Assembly: GCF_015082335.1 (NCBI RefSeq)
Contig: NZ_BLRL01000009.1
Location: 116,353-180,352, forward strand
Direction of reading: 5' to 3'
Source of the DNA: Moritella sp. F3
GTDB lineage: Bacteria; Pseudomonadota; Gammaproteobacteria; Enterobacterales; Moritellaceae
DNA length: 64,000 nucleotides
Shown here piece by piece: positions 19,142 through 28,986 of the stretch; the first letter of the stretch is position 1; each line of letters begins with the position of its first letter. Below the pieces are notes generated by a model that did no database searches, was not told the DNA's origin, and saw nothing but the letters and a program-made list of their open reading frames with translations. The position numbers and the translations under genes are program-made.

Positions 19142-20013
19142 AGTGCTGTCTCCTTACCTGTTTCTAACTGCGGTTCATTAGTCTCATTGGGGTTAATATC
19201 ATCCCAAACTAATAATACATAACGTATCCGCTCTAATGCCACCACAGGTTTCGCTTCAACTTGCGCGTAAGGTTGTCCAACCTGGTAAGTAAATTCAGTC
19301 ACCGTCGCGACAGGGTATCCTTCGGGGAACACACCACCAAGCCCTGACGTCACCAGCACATCACCCATTTGGATATCTGTACTGTGTGGCACATAAGGTA
19401 AGCTGAGTCCATTTAACTCGCCACTGCCATTAGCAATTGCACGAATGTCATTACGCTGAACTCGAACCGGTATACCGTGAGTCACATCAGAAATCAGTAG
19501 TACTCGACTGTAAGTCATAGACACATCAACAATTTGCCCAACGACACCTTGCTCGTTTAATACTGGCTGGCCAATATAAATACCATCATTAGTCCCTTTG
19601 TTAATCACCACTTGCAGTGAAAATGGGTCAGAATTAACGGTAATTATTTCAGCGACAAGCTTACGTTTATCGGAATGGACAGGTGAATTAAGTAATGCGC
19701 GTAGGCGCTTATTTTCTTCTTTTAGGTGCTTAAATTCAAGTAACTGCACTTGCTGGACAAATAACTTATCCTGTTGTTCTTCAACTTGTTTTTTTAACTC
19801 TCGACGAGATACAACGGTATTTGACATACCTTTTAGCATTTCGCCTGGAATATCTGCCGCATAGATCAAGGGCGATACAGCGGTATTTAAATATACGCGT
19901 ACATTCGAAAAAGAATCAAATTTAGAATCAAAGACAATTAACGAGAAAGAGGCGATAACCGCAAGGAATAGGCGCAGTTGTAAAGATGTAGAGGTAGCAA
20001 AAATAGGTTTCAT
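19138..20013 (-). CDS. mreC: Rod shape-determining protein MreC
   Basis: Bitopic periplasmic elongasome protein that activates PBP2. The 291-residue protein has one N-terminal membrane helix (about 10-27), a coiled coil (about 60-112, rich in Leu, Glu, Gln and Lys) and two beta-barrel domains with the conserved Asp-Pro-Phe-Ser and Leu-Leu-Ile-Ser-Asp-x-Thr-His segments. It lies 60 bases downstream of mreB and overlaps mreD by four bases. Confidence 0.95.
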   Translation of the reverse strand: MKPIFATSTSLQLRLFLAVIASFSLIVFDSKFDSFSNVRVYLNTAVSPLIYAADIPGEMLKGMSNTVVSRRELKKQVEEQQDKLFVQQVQLLEFKHLKEENKRLRALLNSPVHSDKRKLVAEIITVNSDPFSLQVVINKGTNDGIYIGQPVLNEQGVVGQIVDVSMTYSRVLLISDVTHGIPVRVQRNDIRAIANGSGELNGLSLPYVPHSTDIQMGDVLVTSGLGGVFPEGYPVATVTEFTYQVGQPYAQVEAKPVVALERIRYVLLVWDDINPNETNEPQLETGKETAL

Positions 20014-20073
20014 TAGATGGTATTCTCAAAGGATGGCGCGTCCGCCATCCTATAGGATTATTTAATCAGGGGC

Positions 20074-21198
<1,125 letters not shown>

Positions 21199-21215
21199 TT
21201 ATGAACTACTCACTA

Positions 21216-24200
21216 TTAATTTAACCGTCTTCGGTAAATAACACGGTCGTTACCGTAGAAAAAGCCAAAAGTAATAATGGCAGTCGGGTTTTTCGAGTCG
21301 ACAGTCCAATCATATTGCAACCAAGGCGGCGTATTAATATATTCTAAAATAGCCTTACCGGGATTTTTTGATGAAATAAGTAATGCCTGGCTCTCACCTT
21401 CGATAAATGGGCCACTGCCAGTCAAACTAATGCCCGACGAACTACCTTTCATCTGAGCTTCAGCGTCACTAAAAACGAATTCAGTTAAACTATCATCATG
21501 ATTAATTATAAATTGTTGACCATCAAAATACTCTAATTGCATCGCAACAGGTAACAGATCATTAATTGGACCATAACCATCACTGATATTCCAACGGCCA
21601 TAACGTAGCTCGCTTGCTTGTGAAGATAAACGTTTGGCGGTATTTTTATTAGCCGGCATATCTTTATCAACGAGTTCTACGCCATCAAGATCTGTTACTG
21701 AAATACCAAAAAATGTATCGCGTATCGGGCCATCTTCACCATTTGCTAAGCGTTTGAATAAACCGGCATCACCAATGCCATAAGTACTATCAACATTGCA
21801 CTCTCCAGGCTGGTAAACGCCATAACACCAAGTACCACCAAAATGCTGTAAGCGAGGAGAAAAGTCCAGTCCATCTGAATTAGCTATAAAAGCAACGGTT
21901 GCTTTATCCGCATCATAATTTTTGGTCACGATACCTTGTGTATTTTGAGCTTCAAGGCGATAGTCAAAAATGAGTTCAGGTTGATCCATATAAGTAAATG
22001 CGACATCATCATCTGTGCCAATACTTAAGACCCACGCTTCCTCCCAAGCACTGCCGATACCGGGTTCATACTGATTAGAACCTTCACTCCATTGAACACA
22101 AAAGCCATTATTAGGCCACTCTCGACATTCGTATACTTGGTTATCTTTTTGCTGTAATACCTTAGTGCCAGCCACATAACTACTTAGGAATTCAGGGAAA
22201 ATATAATCATAGTCATTTGAAAATACGTTGCTATTACCAACATAGTTAGTCACGCTAGATGATATCAATTTAAAATGAGATGGGATAAAACGGCCTAGCT
22301 CTTTCCCTGCCGTATCCGCAGCAACAACAGTATCAACTGAAAACGCCATCGTATAATAACTGTCATCTTTCACGTTGATTTGAAAAGCCCCTGCTTCACT
22401 ATAATAAGCTTTTTTATAGGTAGAAGCCCCCCCTGTGAATGATGTCAACTGGGCATCAAACCATTCACTACTTGTAGTCGCAATATCTTGCGTACCATCA
22501 GCATATTTAAACTGCCCTTCAACGGCATTGGCGATAGGTATTGAACGCGTCAATTTAAGTTTTAACGTCGAATTATCATTGGGCTGATAATTGGTCGTTG
22601 TTATGCCATCACGGTTAACCGCAGCAACATTAAAGTTAAACGCAGTCCCTGCAACATATTTATTCAGCAGATTGCCATCGTTATCTTTTGCAGTCAGATC
22701 TATCGATCTCGGTGTATCTGTTGTATACACTTTAAAGCGATAAGGTCTAACAGCAAATTGATTACTCGCGCCCAGAATCGATAAGCCGTTTAAAGCATGA
22801 GTCTCATCATCAATGGTGTAACTGGCAATCAAGTTTATCTTGCCAGCATCTTGATATAATGCGTTATCAATCAGTGTACCATTGCGGTTAAACTTAAGAG
22901 CGACAGGTTCATAATTAGTACTATTATCACCGTTGTTTTTACCCAGTTTAATATTGCCGGCGATAAAATCGAGTGCAGAACAAGTACCAGGTTCTTTACA
23001 CTGAATACCTAAATTGACAGGAATAATTTCATTATTTTTAAAGATGTTTTTACACTGGCCTTTATCATTATAAAAAGCCTCTAACTTAATAGGTTTAGAA
23101 AAACGCAGACCTGCAACCTGATTGCTAATGTTATCGCCATTATCATAACTAAAGAAAAAACCTGCGTCGGCAAAGTTCATATCGCAATTAGCGCCGCTAT
23201 TAGCCGCCCCATTGCAGTAATAAGCTTTATTTTTTATCGCTGTCAGTGACAAGGTCATATCATCCGCGGTTAAGTAGCCCAAATTAACATTGGTCGAACC
23301 AACAAAAGAACCTGTTACTTTGGTAATTTTATCATCACTATTTTGTGCATTAGCGATTAAGGTAGCAGTGGTTGAATTAGTCGTTTCAACACATGCACCG
23401 CCGACTTGATAACGGTTAGAGCAGGCTTGTACCGTCACAGTTGTGGGTTCACAGGTTAATGCGCGCTCACTGTAGTTCAATCGGTAATGATCAATATTAG
23501 TACCGCTATCAGAACCCATTTTAAGCACGATATCATCCCAAGAAATGTCATCAGCATCGCCATCATCATCGACTTCAATTTCTAGTTCATACTCTCGCCC
23601 TGCGAGTAAGGTTTTATTCAAGCGCCAAACAAAATCGCCAGATTCATCAGAAAGATTCATCCACGTTGTCACCTCAAAATTATCCCCTGATAATTTTAAT
23701 TTAACGTTATTTTGATTAGGAATGAGATCACGATAGTTGTACATGGTGATTGTTTGTAACTGAGAGCGTGTACGGGCAGTAAATTCATACTCTACTTCAT
23801 CACCTTCATGATCATCTGGATACCAACGCCCAGCATAACCATTCTTAGGGCGTTCATTTGAATCACCAATATGTCTGCGTTGTAAGAAGGTAATGCTATT
23901 TGAGGTTTGTGGGCTGGCTAACGTAATATCAGTGAAAGAAAAGTCTTCATAATCCCAGTTTTTATTACAAGAGTTCCGCCAACCTTTTGGGTGCCCCCCC
24001 CGATTAAAACATTGACCTACAACAGCGAGTTTATAATTCCCCGCAGGTAAATCTGCATCGAGTCGTTGGCTATTTGCATAGAGATAAGACGTAGAGCGGC
24101 TATTAACTCTCACCTGACCACTGCTATCCCAGATAACAAAATACAACGAAGCATTTATTGACGCTGCATTTTCCAAACGGATCTGGGTTAAATTGATGTC

Positions 24201-24443
24201 TTTACTGAGATGAAAGTTAATGGGATTCAATACGCGAGGGTTGTTCAAATTCTCATTTGTTTTCGAGTCTGCTGCGCTTAATAAATAGCGAGGGTGGATA
24301 CGCTTGGTATTATTATCACCAATTTTCATACCGCCTTTTAATACAACATCGGCACTTACAGTGAATGAGATTAAAAAACCAAGTAATAATGCAACACATT
24401 GCGCGCTGAAAGTATTAACCCTAAGATATTTCATTCTCTGCAT
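21216..24443 (-). CDS. mshQ: MSHA biogenesis protein MshQ
   Basis: Large exported protein (about 1075 residues) at the distal end of the MSHA locus; its role is not well defined, though it may be a surface or pilus-tip-associated adhesin. A signal peptide is visible (hydrophobic run ending Phe-Thr-Val-Ser-Ala, cut before Asp). The body is Asn/Asp/Ser/Thr-rich beta sequence with scattered Cys pairs, and the C-terminal half matches the usual MshQ/DUF6701 layout. The frame is open to a TTG at 24467; ATGs at 24443 and 24434 both place the signal peptide well. Position after mshP and before mreB is the same as in Vibrio and Shewanella. Confidence 0.85.
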   Translation of the reverse strand: MQRMKYLRVNTFSAQCVALLLGFLISFTVSADVVLKGGMKIGDNNTKRIHPRYLLSAADSKTNENLNNPRVLNPINFHLSKDINLTQIRLENAASINASLYFVIWDSSGQVRVNSRSTSYLYANSQRLDADLPAGNYKLAVVGQCFNRGGHPKGWRNSCNKNWDYEDFSFTDITLASPQTSNSITFLQRRHIGDSNERPKNGYAGRWYPDDHEGDEVEYEFTARTRSQLQTITMYNYRDLIPNQNNVKLKLSGDNFEVTTWMNLSDESGDFVWRLNKTLLAGREYELEIEVDDDGDADDISWDDIVLKMGSDSGTNIDHYRLNYSERALTCEPTTVTVQACSNRYQVGGACVETTNSTTATLIANAQNSDDKITKVTGSFVGSTNVNLGYLTADDMTLSLTAIKNKAYYCNGAANSGANCDMNFADAGFFFSYDNGDNISNQVAGLRFSKPIKLEAFYNDKGQCKNIFKNNEIIPVNLGIQCKEPGTCSALDFIAGNIKLGKNNGDNSTNYEPVALKFNRNGTLIDNALYQDAGKINLIASYTIDDETHALNGLSILGASNQFAVRPYRFKVYTTDTPRSIDLTAKDNDGNLLNKYVAGTAFNFNVAAVNRDGITTTNYQPNDNSTLKLKLTRSIPIANAVEGQFKYADGTQDIATTSSEWFDAQLTSFTGGASTYKKAYYSEAGAFQINVKDDSYYTMAFSVDTVVAADTAGKELGRFIPSHFKLISSSVTNYVGNSNVFSNDYDYIFPEFLSSYVAGTKVLQQKDNQVYECREWPNNGFCVQWSEGSNQYEPGIGSAWEEAWVLSIGTDDDVAFTYMDQPELIFDYRLEAQNTQGIVTKNYDADKATVAFIANSDGLDFSPRLQHFGGTWCYGVYQPGECNVDSTYGIGDAGLFKRLANGEDGPIRDTFFGISVTDLDGVELVDKDMPANKNTAKRLSSQASELRYGRWNISDGYGPINDLLPVAMQLEYFDGQQFIINHDDSLTEFVFSDAEAQMKGSSSGISLTGSGPFIEGESQALLISSKNPGKAILEYINTPPWLQYDWTVDSKNPTAIITFGFFYGNDRVIYRRRLN

Positions 24444-24577
24444 AATTAAAATCCATATAAACACCAAATATCATTATAAAGTATTAACTGCAATATATTA
24501 ATAACAACTATGATGTTTATACAAACATTTACAAATACCAATTTTAATTTTAATTTTGTATCAAATGATATTATTTA

Positions 24578-25015
24578 TCACAACTTAACCTCTGCCTCGA
24601 CACTATGCTGAGCGACGATCTTTCCACCATCACAAGTCCCTGTCGAATTTAAGTAAAATTGATTATTATTGGCATCAATGGGGATGATCTGACAGCTAAT
24701 TTGAACTTGGCAATTCTCGAGACCAACTTCATTAGTAAGTACAAAACTTAAAGAGCCAGCATCAGGGAAAGTATCACATTCAGATGTCGATAGTGATGCG
24801 TTATTTAATACCTGATAAATCGCAAATTCCATACCGCTATCTGCAGCATAATAAGCCTTCGCGCTATACACTTCATTAGCAACGCTATCTGCTGTTGAAC
24901 TTAAGATACGACTCAACGACGCCGCTAATAACGAGATCACCACTATAATAAAAATAGCAATCACTAGCATGCTACCTTGCTGCTTATGAGGACTCGAATG
25001 ACGATTATGGTACAT
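24578..25015 (-). CDS. mshP: MSHA biogenesis protein MshP (PilX/GspK-like minor pilin)
   Basis: The 145-residue protein begins with a short charged leader followed by Gln-Gln-Gly-Ser-Met-Leu-Val and a long hydrophobic helix, the atypical prepilin start seen in PilX/MshP proteins rather than the usual Gly-Phe-Thr-Leu-Ile-Glu. The C-terminal part has four Cys residues that could form disulfides in the periplasm. It overlaps mshO by 11 bases. It is likely an initiation-complex minor pilin; this is inferred from family and position. Confidence 0.85.
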   Translation of the reverse strand: MYHNRHSSPHKQQGSMLVIAIFIIVVISLLAASLSRILSSTADSVANEVYSAKAYYAADSGMEFAIYQVLNNASLSTSECDTFPDAGSLSFVLTNEVGLENCQVQISCQIIPIDANNNQFYLNSTGTCDGGKIVAQHSVEAEVKL

Positions 25016-25802
25016 TAGACATTACCACCTGATGTTCAAATTTGATTTCACTACCACCACGTAATAAAAAGTTAAAATTCAACTCCAAAATGGCATTACT
25101 AAACTGCGTAGCACTCGTTAGCGACATACTACTATTAGAACTTAAATCCCCCATCATCCGAACCCGAGTTTCCATAGCGTTACCAACCTTTTCATATCGA
25201 AATAAAGTCGAGTTATTACTTTCCAAGCAATAGCGAACCTCACGCTCAAAGATAAAGTAACGCGATACAGCAGAATCTAGAGTAAGTGTAGAATCCAAAT
25301 CAACCTCAGCTTGCGTATCGTTAGCACCGGAAACGGTATAAGTATCGATAATTGCAATACTACCACTAGCAGGTTGGTAAAAGTCATCAGAATTAGTAGT
25401 TAATACGCTAATTCTTTGGCCATTAAACTTCCCCGTAGCAGCACTGCCAGAGGCTCTTGATGCAGGATCCATAATTAATTGAATAGGGGTTTCTCCAGCA
25501 ACACTATTTAAGTACTGTCCGGCGGCAGTAAAAGGCACAAATTGAATGCAAGATTGACCGACAACAGGGCTATCTTCAGCCACGCTAAATGCAATCGCTG
25601 AATCCAACTCTTTACTCATTCTGTTCAGAACAAAGCGCGCATCATTAAGACGTTCATTTTGATTAACCGATGATTGATACAACACGACATTATCAGCAAT
25701 AAAGCGACTGCTAAATGTGCCAACAACACCTAATAAAATAATCACAGTCACCAGTTCTACAAGGGTGAAACCAGCCTGCGTATATTTTTTCATTTTAGGC
25801 AT
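25005..25802 (-). CDS. mshO: MSHA minor pilin-like protein MshO
   Basis: Type IV pilin-like protein of 265 residues with the prepilin peptidase site Ala-Gly/Phe-Thr-Leu-Val-Glu-Leu at 10-16 and the N-terminal helix after it. The large C-terminal domain resembles PilW/GspJ-type minor pilins. Its ATG overlaps the mshD stop by one base (TAATG). It probably helps form the pilus tip or initiation complex. Confidence 0.88.
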   Translation of the reverse strand: MPKMKKYTQAGFTLVELVTVIILLGVVGTFSSRFIADNVVLYQSSVNQNERLNDARFVLNRMSKELDSAIAFSVAEDSPVVGQSCIQFVPFTAAGQYLNSVAGETPIQLIMDPASRASGSAATGKFNGQRISVLTTNSDDFYQPASGSIAIIDTYTVSGANDTQAEVDLDSTLTLDSAVSRYFIFEREVRYCLESNNSTLFRYEKVGNAMETRVRMMGDLSSNSSMSLTSATQFSNAILELNFNFLLRGGSEIKFEHQVVMSNVP

Positions 25803-26350
25803 TAGTAATTCCCCTTAAATGAAGTCAGTGTGATTTCTTCATTGTTAGGCATAAATATGGTCATTCGGATCCGTTTTGCGACATGATCCAATGTACTAGT
25901 TTCACCGAATTGAGCCGCCGCGTTAGTAACACATATATTCAAGCCATAACCTGGATATTCATTGGTAAATGCCGCCAAGTTATCTACAGGGTTTGTATTA
26001 CAATACACATGGTAGTCATCAACGTCATTGAAACCACCTGGATTACCGCTCGTTTCGCCTGCATCTAAGCCTAAGCTGCTACATGCAACTGTTACACCGC
26101 CGATATCTTTACCACAACGAATAGCGCCATTAGTCCGAGCATTAGCATCATCATAATAACGAATCAGTATTTGATTCATAATACTCTTACCTAATGCTGT
26201 CGCTTTTATCTGATACATAGGTGTGGTCATTTTATTCGCTTGGGGCAAAAATGTACTTGTCACTATCGTCAAGGCTACCACCAGTACCACGATACCAACC
26301 ACAATCTCAATTAAGGTAAAACCGCGCTGTTTCTTTTTCATGCTACTCAT
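25802..26350 (-). CDS. mshD: MSHA minor pilin-like protein MshD
   Basis: Pilin-like protein (182 residues) with the cleavage motif Arg-Gly/Phe-Thr-Leu-Ile-Glu-Ile and a following hydrophobic helix, resembling PilV/GspI-type minor pilins. The frame is open to 26395, well inside mshC; I chose the ATG at 26350 because an AAGG ribosome site lies about 9 bases upstream and it keeps a short basic leader. ATG 26341 is a possible alternative. It overlaps the end of mshC by 8 bases. Confidence 0.87.
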   Translation of the reverse strand: MSSMKKKQRGFTLIEIVVGIVVLVVALTIVTSTFLPQANKMTTPMYQIKATALGKSIMNQILIRYYDDANARTNGAIRCGKDIGGVTVACSSLGLDAGETSGNPGGFNDVDDYHVYCNTNPVDNLAAFTNEYPGYGLNICVTNAAAQFGETSTLDHVAKRIRMTIFMPNNEEITLTSFKGNY

Positions 26351-26843
26351 GGATATAGCCTTGAGATTCGATACTGATGGATAATGTTTGCTCACCGATA
26401 ATACTTATATTACAACCAACACAACCACTGGCGACGCCCCATGAGTCGAACTCAATGGTATGTGCACTAAACTGAACTCTTGAGCTATCAGCCTCGGCTT
26501 GACTCATGCCTAATTGCGGTGCTGTAAATGTCGTAGGCAACGTAGTGCCACAATTCGTCGGAATACCAAAACGTTCCGCCGTTATAACAACGCGATTACA
26601 AGCATAAGCATTACCGGCTAAAGGATCACTCGGCGTGCCAACCAGCGACGTTTGGCAATCACTATCACAGCTCATTGCTTGCTGCTGTACGGTTTTTAAT
26701 AATTGCAGAAGTTGATCACGATAGGCTTGCGCTTCAAAACCATCATTACCAATTAATTTGGGGATCGCGGTCGCGGCGAGAATACCGGTAAGGATAATAA
26801 CGATAACTAATTCAATGAGAGTGAAACCAAAATGTTTGTGCAT
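26343..26843 (-). CDS. mshC: MSHA minor pilin-like protein MshC
   Basis: Pilin-like protein (166 residues) with a six-residue leader and cleavage at Phe-Gly/Phe-Thr-Leu-Ile-Glu-Leu. Several Cys residues follow, including closely spaced Cys-Asp-Ser-Asp-Cys and Cys-Val-Gly-Cys motifs, suggesting disulfides. It is the first gene after the mshA terminator and starts a tightly overlapping mshC-D-O-P group. Confidence 0.88.
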   Translation of the reverse strand: MHKHFGFTLIELVIVIILTGILAATAIPKLIGNDGFEAQAYRDQLLQLLKTVQQQAMSCDSDCQTSLVGTPSDPLAGNAYACNRVVITAERFGIPTNCGTTLPTTFTAPQLGMSQAEADSSRVQFSAHTIEFDSWGVASGCVGCNISIIGEQTLSISIESQGYIHE

Positions 26844-26975
26844 ATGTTATCGTACCTGATGTCTTAGTAGTTGGATGCTAGGTATTAGCTTTTCCATACT
26901 GAGCATTGATATTATTATAATTTTAAGATTGATGCATTAGTAACTAAGTATTAATCAATGGTATATAACAGATAT

Positions 26976-27001
26976 AAAAAAGGCTTACCGAGGTAAGCCT
27001 T
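26976..27001 (-). terminator. Terminator after mshA
   Basis: A perfect 10-bp stem (26980-26989 with 26992-27001), followed on the minus strand by a T run (the A run at 26976-26980 on the plus strand). It lies between mshA and mshC and should end most mshA transcripts while allowing some read-through to the minor pilins. Confidence 0.85.
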
Positions 27002-27037
27002 AATCAACCAAAATAACTATTTTGATTGTTTTAATTA

Positions 27038-27487
27038 TTACGAGCCACAATCTTTACTTACAATAGTATAACGAGCTGAAGATGTTGCTTCTGTATACGT
27101 TACGCATGTATTACCTGTTGCAGAAGCAGTACCATTCCAAAATTTAGCTTCCTTAACTACGGTATCATAATCAGCAGTAAAACCACTTAATTCAACTGAT
27201 GCGCCAATACCTGCTAATGTTGCTTCAGGGTAACCATAAATAGTTTCAATTTTAACGCCAGCGTCATCGATCTCTGAGTTATCTTTAGTTTCCACACCAT
27301 CAATTGCCGCTTTAGAATAAACGATATTAGCAGCACTATGCAGTGCAGATTCAACGCCTTTCATTGCAGCTTCTTTAGCATCATCTTGAAGATTAATAAA
27401 TTTCGGCACAGCAGTGGCAGCTAAGATACCTAGAACAATAATTACGATCACTAATTCGATTAGTGTAAAACCTGCATTTCTTTTCAT
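27038..27487 (-). CDS. mshA: MSHA major pilin MshA
   Basis: Major subunit of the mannose-sensitive haemagglutinin type IVa pilus, assembled from the inner membrane. The 149-residue prepilin has a six-residue leader Met-Lys-Arg-Asn-Ala-Gly cut before Phe-Thr-Leu-Ile-Glu-Leu, then the conserved hydrophobic helix and a C-terminal disulfide pair, Cys-128 and Cys-147. A GGAGC ribosome site precedes the ATG. A 260-base upstream gap for a strong own promoter and a terminator after the gene fit high, separately controlled expression. It could be mshB instead, but the major-pilin features and gene order favour mshA. Confidence 0.92.
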   Translation of the reverse strand: MKRNAGFTLIELVIVIIVLGILAATAVPKFINLQDDAKEAAMKGVESALHSAANIVYSKAAIDGVETKDNSEIDDAGVKIETIYGYPEATLAGIGASVELSGFTADYDTVVKEAKFWNGTASATGNTCVTYTEATSSARYTIVSKDCGS

Positions 27488-27747
27488 TTTAGCTCCAAAA
27501 GCTGTTTTTTATATAAATTACATGAACATATAACCGGTAGAACATCCACCTAATTTACATTAATGTACGTCTTAGTATATTTTTTGATACTATGCCAAAA
27601 AATGTACAGTTTCACTAGTTTTTTTTCATAAATGTCGCTTAATCACAACATTCCGGACAACCATAATATTTTATATTGTAAGCGCCAAAACTATATAACT
27701 CATTATACCATCACAACCAACAATATCACTATAGGAGTAATAATAAA

Positions 27748-28965
27748 CTAGCCTTGCACTACCCCCATCATATCCCACATCGGAACGAAGATACCAAGTG
27801 CTAGAATCAATACCATTACCGCAACGATACCTATCAATATTGGTTCAATCTTTGCAGTCAACGACTGCAGTTCATAATCTACTTCACGTTCATAAAACTG
27901 CGCAGCTTCTAATAATAAGTCGTCAACTTGGCCAGTTTCATCACCTACCGAGATCATTTGCAAAATAAGGGGTGTAAACATACCACTTTCACTCGCGGTG
28001 ATCGTCAGGCTTTTACCTTCTTCAATACCCGCACGCATTGATAAAATGCGCACTTCCATCCAGGCGTTATCAACCGTTGATGCCACCAATGACAAACTAT
28101 TATTCAGTGGCACACCACCCTTGAGCATTAATGAAAAGCTGCGGGCAAAACGAGATAACAAAGTTTTTTCAATCACAGGGCCAACAATAGGAATGCGAAT
28201 ATAAAATAATCCCCAGCGTAACTTGCCCTTATCAGTTTGAATATAATATTTAAAGCCAACAATGCTAGCCATCACCGCGACAATCAGTAGATGCCAATAA
28301 TTAACAAAAAATGCCGATGAAGCCAGTAACGCCCGTGTTGCCCACGGCAATTCAACCCCGAATTTGTTAAACATATTAGCAAACGTCGGAATAACAAAAA
28401 TATTCAAGATCACCATTGCAGCAGAGATCGCGATCAACACAAAAATAGGATAACGCACTGCACTGGCAATACGGCGTCGAGTGTCCATTTCCAATTCTAA
28501 GTAATTGGCGATCTGCAAAAATGAATCATCTAAACGACCGGTATTCTCACCAACTCGCACTATCGACACAAAGATAGAAGCAAACACATGGGGGTGCGCT
28601 GCCATTGATGCCGAAAGCGTATTACCACTGTTTAGGCGCACAACCACATCGTTAAGCACATCTTTGAGCTTGGCATGAGAACTCGACTCAGATAAGCCCT
28701 TAATCGCACGTATCATCGGGATACCCGCACGCGTGAGTGAATACATTTGCCGTGCAAAAATAACCAGTTCAGCAAGCGGAATACTTTTAGTTAGTAGCTG
28801 GCTAAGATCAATATTACCGCTGCTAGTTTTAGCCACTTTAATTTCAGTGGGAATAATCCCCTTCGCCATTAACGATTGCACTAATGCATCTTGATTCTGC
28901 GCTTCTTGCTTACCAGAAGTAGCATTACCTTGGCTATCACGGCCTTTATACGAAAAATTTGGCAT
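27748..28965 (-). CDS. mshG: MSHA inner-membrane platform protein MshG
   Basis: PilC/GspF-family platform protein (405 residues) that couples the ATPase to pilin insertion. Two GspF domains are visible (about 67-190 and 270-391), with three long membrane helices near 170-190, 220-240 and 375-398. It starts 21 bases after mshE. In V. cholerae mshF and mshB follow mshG; here the next gene is mshA after a 260-base gap. Confidence 0.94.
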   Translation of the reverse strand: MPNFSYKGRDSQGNATSGKQEAQNQDALVQSLMAKGIIPTEIKVAKTSSGNIDLSQLLTKSIPLAELVIFARQMYSLTRAGIPMIRAIKGLSESSSHAKLKDVLNDVVVRLNSGNTLSASMAAHPHVFASIFVSIVRVGENTGRLDDSFLQIANYLELEMDTRRRIASAVRYPIFVLIAISAAMVILNIFVIPTFANMFNKFGVELPWATRALLASSAFFVNYWHLLIVAVMASIVGFKYYIQTDKGKLRWGLFYIRIPIVGPVIEKTLLSRFARSFSLMLKGGVPLNNSLSLVASTVDNAWMEVRILSMRAGIEEGKSLTITASESGMFTPLILQMISVGDETGQVDDLLLEAAQFYEREVDYELQSLTAKIEPILIGIVAVMVLILALGIFVPMWDMMGVVQG

Positions 28966-28986
28966 TAGTTGACCTTAACAATCCTG

